A stretch of DNA of 64,000 nucleotides from Cryptomeria japonica (GCF_030272615.1 NC_081408.1:312288118-312352117), one strand, 5' to 3'. Numbered from the stretch's first letter, positions 36,801-49,257 are shown. Translations and numbers: made by a program. The notes: a model not told the origin generated them from the sequence alone.

Positions 36801-38120
36801 ATCCCCGCTTATAATATCCCTGAATCCGAGATGATATGTCACCTTGTCGGTTCTGAATCCCCATGGTACGGTGAGTTCTACACCTATCTCCGCGATCATA
36901 CCCTTCCTCCCAACCAATCAAATAACCAACGAAAAACCTTCATTCGCCAAACTGCTCGATATACCATTATTGCCGAAACCCTATACCGACGCGGTCTTGA
37001 TGGTACTCTCCTTCGATGTCTGGAACAGGATGAGATAACAAAGGTTTTGGAAGAGGTACATGAAGGAATTTGCGGGACTCACTCAAGTGGTCCATCACTA
37101 GCCAAGAAGATCATGCGAGCTGGATACTATTGGCCATTTATGGAAAAGGATTCCTACTACTTTGTCAGAAAATGCAAGAAATGTCAAGTTCAAGGCGACC
37201 TAATACATGCACCAGCACAAGAACTGCAACCAATCACAACACCATGGCCTTTTTGTCAATGGGGCCTTGACCTTGTGGGTAAGATTCATCCATCTTCATC
37301 CAATGGAAATAAATTCATTATTACCGCCACCGAATTTTTCACAAAGTGGATCGAAGCTGTTCCACTTACTCAAGTCACCGGCAAGTAGATCGCCTCATTC
37401 ATCCTCAACTACATCATCTGTCGGTATGGTGTGCCCATGTCCATCATCACAGATAATGGTCTTCCTTTCAAAAATCACGATGTCCGTGAGCTTTGTGAGA
37501 AATTTCATATCCAACACCGCTTTTCCACTCCCTATTACCCACAAGGCAATGGTCAGGCCGAAGCATCCAATAAAAACATATTGAGAATCCTAAAGAAAAT
37601 AGTCAATGATGTCAGTCGTGATTGGCATGTTCAACTGAATCCAGCATTATGGGCATATCGAACTAGCATTCGAACCCCTACAGGTGCCACTCCTTATTCA
37701 TTGGTCTATGGTGCTGAAGCTATCTTACCTATTGAGGTTGAGATACCATCATTACGGGTTTCCTTGCATAATCTCATCGATGATGAAGCATACAGAGTAT
37801 CCCGTCTTCAGGACTTAGAGTTACTTGATGAGAAGCGACAAGCTGCATACAACCATCTCAAAGCCTATCAGCAGCGCATGAGCAGAAGTTACAATCACCG
37901 AGTTAGGCCTCGTACATTTGAGGTAGGTGATCTTGTTCTTCGAGAAAATCCTCGCAACCAACCAAATAGAGAACATCAAGGCAAGTTTGAATCAAACTGG
38001 CTCGGCCCATATGTTGTCACTGCTGTATTCGGGTCCGGGGCATATCAGTTGGCTACATCAGAAGGAGAACCGCTCGCAGATCCAATCAATAGCATGCACC
38101 TCAAAAGGTTTTATACCTAA
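30831..38120 (+). pseudogene. Tat1 gag-protease-RT-RNase H-integrase polyprotein, one frame with four stops
   Basis: ATG at 30831 (MAQTRSRSRQRE) opens a 2,430-codon frame ending TAA at 38118. Order: gag core (31300..31690, YPFDRNLYMPPFP to FLQRWRQMSSR); zinc knuckle CEFHQGRGHKTSNC (about 32221); protease LIDNGAGLNICTL (about 32878, DNG instead of the more usual DSG or DTG); G-patch-like segment (33615..33750); Pro/Thr/Ser-rich linker; RT (TDFRDLNKACPKDDFPLP, DYVDDLLAKS near 35490); Ty3 RNase H; a second RNase H (LYFDGSYTRHGSGVGI, VYGDSQLV) typical of Tat; integrase with H-H-C-C finger, LDLVGK, ITDNGLPF and GQAEASNK, ending in a chromodomain-less tail. Stops are TAA 30882, TAG 33555, TAG 35355 and TAG 37386. 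Homology continues across each in the same frame. Confidence 0.95.
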
Positions 38121-40689
38121 GCTGAATAGAGCATAAGGCTCCCCTACATACCAGAAAATACCAAAAACATTCAGCAAAATGTCCTGAAGAAAATACAAAA
38201 ACATTCAAAAAAGTAAAGAAAAATCATGCATCCAAACGGTGAACAACCACTCCGGTGGCACCTTGGGTAAGTGCGATGGTGAAAACCTAGCAAACAGGCG
38301 CCACTCGTAAAGGCTATGGCTCCATTGTCTTTCAGACTTGTTGCGATCACATTTACTTCATACATACATCCATCCATCCAAAGCCATGGCTTGTTATTCA
38401 TCTGTCATTAAGAAAATACTCCATGCGTCTAGTATCCCACCTTTTCATAGTCAGGTCTAAAAACTGGGGGCAATACCCTTAGCCTATTGATGGAAGTGGA
38501 TTCTACATTGTCTTATGTGTCATTATGCTCTTCATTCAGGCAATCATCAAAAATACCAAAAACATTGGAAAATGTCTCAACAAAATACCAAAAACATTCA
38601 AACCAACAACAAAATACCAAAAACATTCAAAACAAATACAAAATCCAAAAAACAATGAAAAACCATCGAAAATAAACAAAAACATGGCAACACCTTGTAC
38701 ATACTCATCCATGCAGATACCAAAAACAAACATTGACAAACTACTCACACAATGACCATTTACCAATCAACCACACAATCAACATCCACAATCCAAACTG
38801 TCTTTAAAACAAGGATGCATCCTTCCTTATAAAAAACAAAGACAAGATGACGTTTTCTTTGACAAGAAAATTATGTTAAGCTATCAAATACTTGGTTGAT
38901 TTATGAGTACAATCATTTGTTAATTTATATTAGGATCTTTCAGCATTGTTTTGTATCGTTTGCGCATTACTTCCGATGAAGTTCTGGGGCATGTACTAAT
39001 GGTGTCTACGTGGGAAGTTCATTGAGCTACGTGATCTTATGCCAAATACAGTCATAGATCACTACGGCTTGCTGACTACAGCGTATACCTCGACCATATG
39101 AGCATGAGCCATTACCAAGGATCCTTATTCTTTATTCTTTATGTATATATACTGTTTGGTTACAGGTACAATGCTCTTCCTTTGGTTCCTCCTACCTCAT
39201 CCAAACTGGATAAAGGTTTTATTTCTTAGTACGGTATGCACTTGTCTCAGGATCTGATCAGCCTAAGATCAAGGAGGACGATCCAAGTCATGCACGAAAG
39301 GAGATAATCCTTGTCTGTTCCGCAAGCAATACTCTGGTCAACTTGATCCATTATATCAAGTTGCTTGTATTAACTTGCTATATCAAATCCATGAAAGAAA
39401 TACTCAGGTCATCTTGAATCATTATGTCAAGATGCTTGTATTCTCTTCCAACATTTTAAATCTCAATGATGAAAATAGAGCATTATGGATCGTCATTTCA
39501 TCTCATCTGTTTATATATTGCATTCCGTTGCATATCACCCATCCGTTCGCTCATTCATATGTAGGTTTTATATGCAAAAGTGACCATTCAAAACTGGTCT
39601 TGGATACAATCACGACCGAGTACTCTGATACATCATCCAATGCATCATGCAAAGTCTTACAAACCTTGCATTCCTCATGATCATATCATCCTCACATTTA
39701 GTTGCATCTTGCATTAAACATTCATGTCATTTTGGACATTTAGTTTTCATTTTGCATCATTGTATTAATCATAAATAATTAGATTCATCCATAGGATCAA
39801 CTTGTCTTTGATTATTTTAGACCATTTTACTCAGCATTCATATAAGTGTTAATTATCCATTATCATCTTATCAACTTATTATTACACACATTCATTTATC
39901 CATTTAGTTACAAAGTGCATTCATTCATTCATTAATAAGCATCTTATTATGTTCATTTTAGGATTCATTTCACATCACATTCATTATCCTCTTTTTAATT
40001 GCATTAAGGTGCAGTTATTACAAATATTAGTAATAGTATCATCACACTATCATATTTAAAGCATTTAGAATCATAAAATCCATTTGTTTATACAACATTG
40101 TTTCTGAACATATTATATCCATTATGCATATGCATTCATTTAACACATTATAAATATAAACATTTGTACTTTGCATTTTGTTTATCCATATTACATTCAT
40201 TTGACAAACATCTAGATGCATATTCATACATAACATCATTCATTCAACCATTACATTAACATCATCGCATAAATTATCATTGCATGGGAAACAACAAAAT
40301 CCTGTTCATAAATCATCATAAACATATATCATCATCATGGCATTACATACATTAAGCATTGCATCAAACAAATCAAAACCATACATATATAAACCTGCAT
40401 TCATATGTCAGTATCCAACATCATACATCATCAATAAAAACATGCATATAGGAAACATCTCATCAAATGCATACATGTGCACATATCCATCTAAGCAATA
40501 AACTCATCATCCTACATATACATCCATACATAATCAAATGCATATCATCAAAATATGGGATCTCCTCATATATATCATCTCATATATCAGAGTACAATGA
40601 CGTCTACAAAAAAATCGGCTACCAAAAGCCATCCAAGATACAGTCCATAAATAAACAAAGATACAATATATGTAGGCAAAAATGCTCTC
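38121..40689 (+). other. Tat1 post-pol non-coding region
   Basis: No sense gene is seen. It contains A-rich ATACCAAAAACATTC repeats (38150..38210, 38550..38650), a GGTGAAAACCTAGCAAAC segment near 38278 that is shared with Tat2, ACTGGGGGCAATACCC near 38463, TTACAGGTACAATG near 39160, and a long G-poor CATT/CATC-rich tract (39690..40560). Confidence 0.6.
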
Positions 40690-42729
40690 TCAAATGCCGC
40701 TCTGGCCAGATGTTGTACCACCACCACCACCTCTACCTGCTCCACCACCGGTGCCTGCACCACCTGATCCATCTCTCCGTGGAGGCCTCATCGAACCCCC
40801 ACTCCCTCTTGCATCCCCTGATCTCTCCTGCCGTAGAGGACCCATCACACCCCCACTACTCTGTACCCTCTGCGATCGCTCTGATCTGGCCTGTCGCATC
40901 TGCGAATAACTGAGAGCTCGCTGGCTAACTGGTACAACCTGCTCATATAAGCCCCACCGGTACTCTATCTCCGCCTGAGCTCGCCGCATCTCCCTCATCA
41001 CCTCCCCTGTAGGACCCTATGCTCCTACTCCAATCCGAACCCTCTCCTGCAGCTCTGCCAATTTCTCCACCGCAGTATCTCTCTCCCACAGCACCATCGT
41101 CAGCTCTGACTCACGTGCAAATAGCTGCACATCCCTGGCTGCTACCTCCTCCTCTAATCTCTCTATCCGGGTCTGCAAATAAATTATCATATGCTCCCGC
41201 AGATCTCCAGTAGCTCCCTCTCCCATATCCATCGCTGCCTCACCTGTATCACCCTCTCCAATAGGTCCCTCCCCTGCACCACCCTCTCCAGCAATCCCCA
41301 CTCCTTTATCCATCGAGATCTCTCTCTCCATCCCCCTCCCACTCAGCTGCACTCCTCCCTGCATCAAAGGTCCCTGTGATATCTGCAGTGGTAGTCCACC
41401 TCTCCCTCTCCGCTGCCTCGGCATCCCCAACCCACCTCCTCCTCCGCCACCTCCATCTCCTCTGCCACCTCCATCTCCCCCTCCTCCTCCTCCTCCTCCT
41501 CCTCCTCCTCCCCCTCGACCTCCTGCTCTCCGTCCTCGTCCCCGTCCCCTCTCATCCTCAAAAGCTGGGATCGGCTCTGTCGGGTCTGATATCTGTCGGA
41601 TCGGGTGTGCCGCTCGGTACTGTGTATACTCCTCTGTAACCCCTGCATCAACGACCCTCGGTCGTAAGTCCCATGGCCTCGCCTGCAGTGTCCGAAACTC
41701 TGCTAGTGCCTGATCATACGGTAGCACTGGACCCCATGCATACCGCTCCCAAATCACCCGTGCATACTCTCCCAATCCACTGGGCAGTCCCTGCTGCCGT
41801 CCGAACTGCCTCATCACTCGTCCAGGCACCTATCTCTCCACATGATACGAGGTCCTCCCAATGAGGAATCAGGTCATGAACACATAAGGTAGTGCCTCTG
41901 CGTCATCCTCCCATGGCTCACACTCCAAGTATGGCCGCCATATCACTACATCTAAGTCATCCAATGCCCGCCGCCACCACTCTAACTTCCCCAAGTGGGG
42001 CTGACTCATCATGCCACTGTACATAAACATGTATGGCTGATCCACCGCACGAAATCTAAGGCTCACCGGTCGAGTCACTGGTAGGTGCTCCCATGCCCAA
42101 ACATGTAGCAGCGTCATGCCTACTGCTAGAGAACTCCTCCCTCGGTACACTACCTCGTGGAGCTCCTGATACATGTGTGCCAGCACGCACGGCCCCCATG
42201 CAAATCGGGTCCCCTCGGTCATCATCATTTCTATCACCTGTCCCCATCCCACTGCCAATCCATGTGACCGCCTGTCTGGACACAGAAGTCCTCCCACAAT
42301 CCCTGACAACATTGCTGGAAGGGGCTCATATAGTGCCGCTATATCCTCCCATGCGATCGAGCCATCGTCAATATACACGTCCTCATCAAAAATCCTCTGA
42401 CATGAAAGAGTCCCCCAGGATCTGTCATATGTAACCAGCTCTCCTCGAATCGGAATCCGAAAGATGCGCCACACGTCCTTCAAGGTCACAGTCATCTCTC
42501 CCTGTGCCAAATGAAAGGTGCACGTCTCACTATGCCACCGCTCTGCCAATGCTGTAATCAAACCGTGATTCATACGAATCACGGGCATGTGCATCACCTC
42601 GTACAAACCAGTTGCAGCAATGCAGTCTATCTTAGTCTGAATCAATCGGTCCCGCAACCCTTGTGTCGGAGGATGACACTGGCGTAACTGCAACACGCGC
42701 AGATCCTCCTGCACATAGACATTCATCAA
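40690..42729 (-). pseudogene. Tat1 antisense ORF: plant mobile domain protein with coiled coil and Gly-rich tail
   Basis: A 680-codon frame antisense to gag-pol, broken by TGA 41869..41871, TAG 41830..41832 and TAG 41017..41019, with no frameshift. Residues 1-330 match the aminotransferase-like plant mobile domain found in MAIN/MAIL proteins and in transposons: LITALAERWHSETCTFHLAQ, GEMTVTLKDVWRIFRIPI, CPDRRSHGLAVGWGQVIEMM, GPCVLAHMYQELHEVVYRG and VMRQFGRQQGLPSGLGEYAR. A poly-Gly stretch encoded by a CCT-rich tract (41480..41515), a coiled coil (LQTRIERLEEEVAARDVQLF) and a second Gly-rich tail follow. It has its own TATA box and leader array upstream. Function is unknown. PMD proteins in Arabidopsis act in silencing and genome stability. 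Confidence 0.85.
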
Positions 42730-42992
42730 TCACCATCAGTTGTTTTGTTATCAAACTTTCTTAAGTTTAAACCTAGACTATCATCAGATACTTTGATCAA
42801 GTATCTTTGGGTCTCAACAGGTAAGCAATCATGGCCACCTAGACTTCAACAGACATTTATCCTAACAAATGACCTAAGTCTCATCGGGCTGCTATGGTTC
42901 AAAACAACTCCCACTTCACCTCGCCATCCATCAATCATTGACATCCGGAGATTTGTTTTGTCCAAACACTGGGGCATCTCTTTATCTTAAGC

Positions 42993-43305
42993 AAAAGCGC
43001 TATTTTATCTACAAAAGCGCTAGTTTTCCACAATAGCGCTACAACCCTAGCAAAAGCGCTCAAAAAGCTACACAAAAGCGCTACAAAAACAAAAGCGCTA
43101 AATCAACTATACAATAGCGCTATTTAACATCAATAGCGCTCAATTAACCATACAATAGCGCTACTTAGTCAATAGCGCTAAAACATGCATACAGTAGCGC
43201 TCATAAAACCAAACGCGCTCAAACAAGAGCATAATAGCGCCATTGCGGCACAATAGCGCTAGTTTATGGAGCAAAAGCGCCAAAACCAAAGTTCCAGCGC
43301 TCTTG
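42993..43305 (-). repeat. Tat1 antisense-leader array of AGCGCT(A/T)TTG units
   Basis: About 16 units in 313 bp, reading CAA(A/T)AGCGCT on the plus strand, which is AGCGCT(A/T)TTG in the direction of the antisense gene. It sits between the antisense TATA box and the PMD start at 42729. It is the mirror of the array at 28200..28481. Confidence 0.9.
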
Positions 43306-43548
43306 CTTCGACTTGACTTGGACTCAGCTAAAAACCTATCAAAAATGCATGAAAATTACGTTTTCGAATTTGCGTACCGCTGGTCCGTAGTCCTCTGGGC
43401 GCTGGAACCATCGGACTCGCTCGAATCTGTGCTCGGTGATCGGAATCGGCATAGTAGCTCCTCCTTGCTCCTCCAAATGTCACTATCAGAGCTCTCGTTT
43501 TCAACTGGTCGCGGTCACAAATGATCCTGTTTTCACCCCTTTCACCCC

Positions 43549-43556
43549 ATTTATAT
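43549..43556 (-). promoter_or_regulatory. TATA box for the antisense PMD transcript of Tat1
   Basis: Minus strand GGGGATATAAATGGGG, 309 bp inside the 3' LTR and about 240 bp before the motif array in the antisense direction. It is GC-rich on both sides, as expected for a focused plant promoter. Tat2 has an equivalent box at the equivalent position. Confidence 0.65.
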
Positions 43557-43851
43557 CCCCCGCCGTCACCGTAACTTTGCCCCGCTCATCGCCGTGGTCC
43601 CCGTGAACTTCCTGAGCCCCCCATTTCTCCATGTTTCCCCCGATTTCTTCTATTTTTCACCAGTATACCTAACTTCTTCTCTTCTACCACCCTGCCAATT
43701 TTCATTCTTTTTCGAGAGATCGCCCGATTTTTCAAAATTTTTCGGCCCATCTCTCGAGGGGGCATACCACCCATTAAATTTACATTTTATGGGGCATTTC
43801 TTCACACCTATTTTTCTTTCTTTGAAACGACGCGATAAACCGCACCGTCTC

Positions 43852-43864
43852 AAAGAGGGGCAAA
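43852..43864 (+). other. Tat1 polypurine tract
   Basis: AAAGAGGGGCAAA directly before the 3' LTR start TGTAGTCAC. The Tat2 tract is the same except for one extra A, which supports common ancestry. Confidence 0.9.
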
Positions 43865-45301
43865 TGTAGTCACATAAATCTGTCCATTTTAATTAAATGA
43901 ATATTTCGTATTTATTTGATTAAAAATCTACTAGCAATCAGTTAATTAAATTAATATTTAATTAATTCATCTTCAAACATTCTTCTATTAATTAAATAAA
44001 TTATTCAATTTATTTTAATTAATTCATTAAATCAAATTCCATTCAATTAAATAAATAAAATCTATTTATTTAATTAAATCCCCCTATTCCTCTTTTAAAT
44101 AAATTAAATAAAACATTTATTTAAATCATTATCCCCCCCCACTTGCATTTTCCTACAAATGCAACTTGCACACATTTTGAAATAAATGAATTTTTATTTT
44201 AAATAAAATCCTATTTTCTCTCACCCACCAAATCCACTTGCAAAATCTAATCCCCTTCTAGATTCTTCTAAACCCTTCCTAATTAGCCTGATCCATCCTC
44301 TAAACTTTGTCACATCCCTAAGCAAAAGGAAGTCACTTCTCAAAACCTCAAAGTCTTTGATAACCATTAAAGGCTTTCAACCTTCAACCACTAAATGGCT
44401 CAAAGTCTTTGATAACCATTGAAGGCTTCCAACTTTCAACCACTTAATCCCCAAAGTCTCCAATAACCATTAATGGTTAATTCAACCCTCCCACATGGTT
44501 AAAACATTTGTTTTGACTCAACCTTTACCCAACCCAAAGGTCTCATCAGGCCATTAATGCTTTGACCATGATTATCTCTTAAACATTTGCACAAAGGTTT
44601 ATCTTTGGATTAACTCTTAATCCAGTGGGTAATCTTAATTTAGACTTGACCCTTAGCCTTTAGATAAACATGAGGTCTTCTCAGGCCTTTAATGTCTCCA
44701 ACCTCTTCTTTCAACCCAACCCTATGTGGACACTTGTCACCATTTCATTGGTACAAATTGTGCACATGGATCCCCAACTTTCAAGCTTGACCCTTGATCA
44801 AACCTTTCAATCCTGGCCATCCATTGCTCCATTTTTCCTATAAATAGAGCCCATTCCTTCATAATCCAGATCCTGAAAACTTGTATGCATCTAAGCTATA
44901 GACATTTTAGAGAGTATTTTAGCATAAGCAATTTAACATCTTGTCTTTTTGGTTAAAATACATCATTTTAGCATTAGTATTAGCTTTTTATTTCACATTT
45001 AGAGCTATACTACAATCTCAATCCTCCATAAGCATCCATAGTGCAAAAAGCTGCTGAGAGCTATACTATTTTGGAACTTGGAGAGGAGAGGAACAAGAGA
45101 GAAGAAGCCAAGGCCATGCTAAGAGGCAGTTGGAGATGTCTCATGATCTTTGTTTTACCTATTAGATATATTAGCATGTCTCTTTGTGTCTCTTTTGGAA
45201 TGCCTTCATAGATTAGTTTTTTGATTGGCTAACGCTAACGGTTTTTGTGTCTTTGGTGTTGTTTATCATTGGCTAACCTTGTGTCATTTAGGAGGGCATC
45301 A
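43865..45301 (+). repeat. Tat1 3' LTR
   Basis: The 1,437-bp partner of 26673..28108, with TATAAATA at 44839..44846 and the 51-bp unit repeated at 44349..44480. It is followed by the GTTTG duplication at 45302..45306 and resumed copia integrase. Confidence 0.95.
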
Positions 45302-45306
45302 GTTTG

Positions 45307-45896
45307 AATTTCTCAAAAGCTTCTGATTTCTCCCTGAGAAAAGTAACCCAACACATTCTAGAATAATTATCAATGATTAGCATAAAGTATCTATCTCCTT
45401 GTAAACTTCTTGTCCTTGCCGGACCACACAAGTCAATATGGATTAAATCAAAAACATTATTGGATTTCTCATAAATACTTTTAAAAGTTGTTCTAACTTG
45501 CTTTCCCATTTGACATTCCTTACATACCGGGTTATGAGGTTTCACAATCTTAGGTAAATCCCTTACTGCCTTAGATGAACTAATCTTTATAATGCAATCA
45601 AAATTCACATGACAAAGTCTTTTATTCCATAACCAACTTTCATCAATATGTGCAATCAAGCATGTCTTTTCACTGTTATTCAAATGAAAGATATTACCTC
45701 TAGTCTGATTACCGGTTGCAATCTTCAAACCAGTTATGTTCATGATTTTGCATTTACCATTTTTAAACTGTAACTGAAATCCCTTTTCAACTAATTGACC
45801 AACATTCAAAAGATTATGCTTCAAACCTTCAACATAATAAATGTTGTCAGTATTGTGCTTACCATCAAAAGATATAGTGCCCTTTCCTCTTATCAA
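45307..45896 (-). pseudogene. copia integrase, proximal part
   Basis: Carries the GAG-pre-integrase zinc finger (LWNKRLCHVNFDCI, with VCKECQMGKQVRTTF) and the start of the catalytic core (FDLIHIDLCGPARTRSLQGD, YFMLIIDNYSRMCWVTFL). It runs into Tat1 at its 3' end and continues at 26667 in the same frame. It is shifted by one base relative to gag-protease at about 45895. Confidence 0.9.
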
Positions 45897-47101
45897 ACAA
45901 GATTTGTCTCATGAAAAGATAAGAATTTACTTTTATCACCAGTCATATGATGTGAACATCCAGAATCTATAATCCATTCATCCTTTTCTTCAATTTTAGC
46001 TGCCAGGGCCTGCTCTACCGGTGGAACAGTAGGTGTCGGTTGACCTTCTTTTATTGCAACAAAATCCCATCCATTGTCTGTCGGTTCTTCATCAGAATCA
46101 TCAGTAACTCCTTCATCAACATAGTAACATGATTTGTCTCTATTCTTCTTAAATCTGTATCTTTGATATTCAAGGTTAGGCTTATATGTTCTTTTAGCTT
46201 CTTCTCTCAATCTTGCATGTCTATCAGGACATCTAGATGCCATATGACCAACTTTATTGCAGTTAAAACATTTAAATGGTGCTTTACCTTCATACTTACT
46301 ACCAATAGGGCCTTTAGGCATTTTCCTTGCAAATAGCACTTCAAGTTCTTCCAGTTCTTCATTTTCCTTCCTAATATCTTCAAGTTCTCTTGCATAAAGT
46401 GCTTTCCAATTAGATTTGTCAGATGATGATGATGACGATGTTGTAGATGATGATGCTTTGAAGGCTAAATCTATCTTAATTGTCGCAACAAGACCAAATT
46501 CCTCAAGTTCAAATGCTGAAAGTTTTCCAACCAAGGTATCTCTAGATACTGATGTATTAGGTATTGTTCTTAACTCATTAATAGCAGTGACTTTCATTTT
46601 GTATGCCGGTGGCAATTCTCTTAAAACTTTAGAAACAATTTCATCTTCACTCAAGGAACCTCCACAACATTGTATTCCCAAAACAATTTCATTTACCCTT
46701 TCCATAAAAGCAGAAATTCTTTCATCTTCTTCCATTTTCAGATTTTCATACCTGACCCAAAAGCATTCCAGTTTTGCAATTTTGATAGTGGTATCTCCTT
46801 CATTCAATGTCTCCAATTTATCCCAAATAGCTTTAGCAGTAGATCGGTCTGATAATCCCATGATTTGTTGATCTGACAATGCGCTCAAAAGTGTTTCTCT
46901 TGTTTTGCAATCATTCTCTAGATCCTTAGCCAATGTTGGTGGATGAGGTTGATTCGATAAAGGAGCAACATAGCCATTCTTTGTAACATCCCATATGTCT
47001 CTTCCAATGCAATTCAGATGTGTCTCCATTCTGATCTTCCATATACCATAGTTTGTTCCATCAAGTTTTAGACTGTCCTTTCTGAAAAAGTTAGTTGTCA
47101 T
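45893..47101 (-). pseudogene. copia gag and protease
   Basis: A 402-codon frame. The N-terminal half is a copia-type gag (LDGTNYGIWKIRMETHL; later AFMERVNEIVLGI). The zinc knuckle CFNCNKVGHMASRC is at residues 278-291 (CX2CX4HX4C), and the protease active site IIDSGCSHHMTG is at about 377-388. The frame ends early at TGA 45893 because of a one-base shift just before the integrase region. In an intact copia element these would be one polyprotein. Confidence 0.9.
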
Positions 47102-47144
47102 AGAATCTCCTCAAGCTGTTAAACTTATGCAAAAAGAGGACTTA

Positions 47145-47156
47145 GCTCTGATACCA
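47145..47156 (-). other. copia primer-binding site, initiator tRNA-Met type
   Basis: Minus strand TGGTATCAGAGC, two bases inside the 5' LTR edge at 47159. Confidence 0.9.
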
Positions 47157-48221
47157 ATTATTAGGACCCGGAGGCAACTGAGAGGGGGGGGTGAATCATT
47201 TCTCTATTTATTTCAACCCAAATATAACTTAATCAAACTTGATACTTAATACCGGTAAACCAAACTTAATACTGGTTGATAGATTAGTAGTTAATATTAA
47301 TACCGGTGAAACTCAATGCATAGAATAGAAAGAGAAACAACATCCACAACACATAACACAGAGATTTGTACGTGGAAACCCTGTAAGGGGAAAAACCATG
47401 GTGGGAAACCTTACCCACAATCAGATGATACTACTGCAGATAGTATGTGTTTACAAATGGGGTCTGCACATGCAGAAAGGCCAACCGCCTAGAGCTCACT
47501 GCTCAAACACAAAATAGGAGTCACACTTACTACAATTGGATGGTTAAATCCAATGATAATATACTACTCAAAATAACATCTTCAATGCTGGATTCGGTAT
47601 CAGTTAAGCTCTGATAATCACCTTCAAACCTTCCTTGAACCTTCTCTATGGTCTGCTCATGTGATCTTCAATATTCGCACATACCATAACCTTGCTTATA
47701 ATATTCTGCTTCTACTCATATCATATGTCATCTCACACATGAGACCTTACATATATACCAAAGCCTAAGACCAAATGTGTAGGTCGGCTTACCAAGAATA
47801 TTATAATTAAATCAATTACAAATAATTCAAGATGCGATACATCATGTCGACTCAATACATTTACAAAAATATCCAATTAATTAATCATCTCCATAACGTG
47901 TCATGCTAATTTGGAATAGATAATGCATGTCGGTCCATAACCTAGACCAATTTGTCGGTAACAACAAATATGTCAACCCGATTAGACCAATAACCAAAAT
48001 ACCAAAACCAAGTGTCCAAACCATGTCTTCGACATAACCATGTGATCTCCAGATGATAACAAGTCATCCTCAGTGCCGGTGAATAATATACCGGTGACTG
48101 TGCATAAGTCACTGAACATGTCGGTGAACATAATGTGGCAGTTCAACATAACCAAAGATCTCCAGAAGGATAAGTGTTGACATCAATGACAAAAATAATG
48201 CAACACATCCATAATACCAAC

Positions 48222-48997
48222 TGTGTACGGTGAAAATGGATAACAACAATATTGAAAGGGTAAATGAATTCAACCACAAAACCCTAGCCTAACAACAACA
48301 AAGATCCACCATAACATATGAAGATTACCTAAGGCAATGCAAATCAAATGAAATCACAAAGATTATACCATCACATGTCCAATAGGGTTTGGATCTCCAT
48401 TCTTCCTATTTCCATTGATCTTGCTTGATATATTTGCTCTCAGATTTTATGGGCACAAGAGCTCAATAAAGAACGGAAATGTGGTTACAAGTAGGCTTGA
48501 TTGCATATGCAAGTTCGAAAGCGTAGTTGGGGCTGAATGCATAGTGAGGGTTTGCTAATGAAGGAAGCATCTCCTTATATAGAAGATGCTATAAGAAATG
48601 GAGGGATAAGATTGAGAGGTGTAAAAGAGGTCGGCTATGATTAAAGGGTAGGTGAAAAAAAAATAAAATAATGGGAGGGTAGGTAGTGTATGAATTAAGA
48701 GATGAATGACATGTGTCATAGGTAGAAAAGGCTAATGAATTAATTAAATAAATAAAGATTTATTTAATTAATAGTAGAAGTGAGATCAATTAAATAAATA
48801 AGATATTTATTTAATTTAGGAAAAGGGTAATTTAAATAAATAAATGTATTTATTTAAATGAGAAATAAGGCTAGAAGAGGATAAATGAATTAATTACATA
48901 AATAAAGATTTATTTAATTAATAGAAGAATTAGGCTAAAATAATTAAATAAATAAAGATATTTATTTAATTAGACTGGACAATTTTAGGTGTCTACA
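48222..48997 (-). repeat. Tat2 3' LTR
   Basis: 776 bp, TGTGTACGG...GTGTCTACA in plus reading. A TATA box (minus TATATAAG, 48574..48581) lies mid-LTR. The right third is built of alternating AATTAAATAAAT and ATTTATTTAATT modules, as in the Tat1 LTR. Confidence 0.95.
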
Positions 48998-49011
48998 TTT
49001 TGCCCCTCTTT
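48998..49011 (-). other. Tat2 polypurine tract
   Basis: Minus strand AAAGAGGGGCAAAA next to the 3' LTR terminus TGTAGACACC. Confidence 0.9.
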
Positions 49012-49227
49012 GAGACAATGCAGCTTGTTGCGTTGTTTCAAAGAAGATAATATGAATTGATATAAAGTTGCCCCAAGATGGGAATGATATGCCCCCTCGA
49101 GAGATTGGAAGAAAATGTCTGGAAAGATCGCAAACAATCTCTCGATAAGAAAGAAAGGCTAGAATGGACTGACCGGATAGGATAGAGTGACAAAGTCACG
49201 GGATAATGAAGACTGACTCGGGAAACG

Positions 49228-49257
49228 AGGGCTAGGGCTAGGGCTAGGGCTAGGGCA
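49228..49257 (+). repeat. hexamer repeat (GGGCTA)n, about five copies
   Basis: Five tandem GGGCTA units end four bases before the antisense TATA box at 49261. They resemble but do not equal the plant telomere unit TTTAGGG. Position suggests a promoter-proximal element of the antisense gene. Confidence 0.85.

Larger units (their letters stand above)
26673..45301 (+). mobile_element. Tat1: 18.6-kb Tat-lineage Ty3/gypsy retrotransposon with antisense PMD gene
   Basis: Termini TGTAGTCAC...GGGCATCA and 5-bp duplication GTTTG. Layout: 5' LTR (1,436 bp), tRNA-Trp PBS, GCGCT motif array, 2.3-kb leader, one gag-pol frame, 2.5-kb non-coding region, antisense PMD ORF, second motif array, antisense TATA box, PPT, 3' LTR (1,437 bp). 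The double RNase H and the large pol-to-LTR interval indicate the Tat clade (relatives of Ogre and Retand). LTR copies differ at many scattered sites, so insertion is not recent. Confidence 0.95.

Noticed and set aside
41376-41639. Plus-strand Leu-rich ORF
   Set aside because: Complement of the poly-Gly/Arg part of the antisense PMD protein.
49228-49257. Interstitial telomere
   Set aside because: Unit is GGGCTA, not TTTAGGG, and it is only about five copies within a retroelement promoter.
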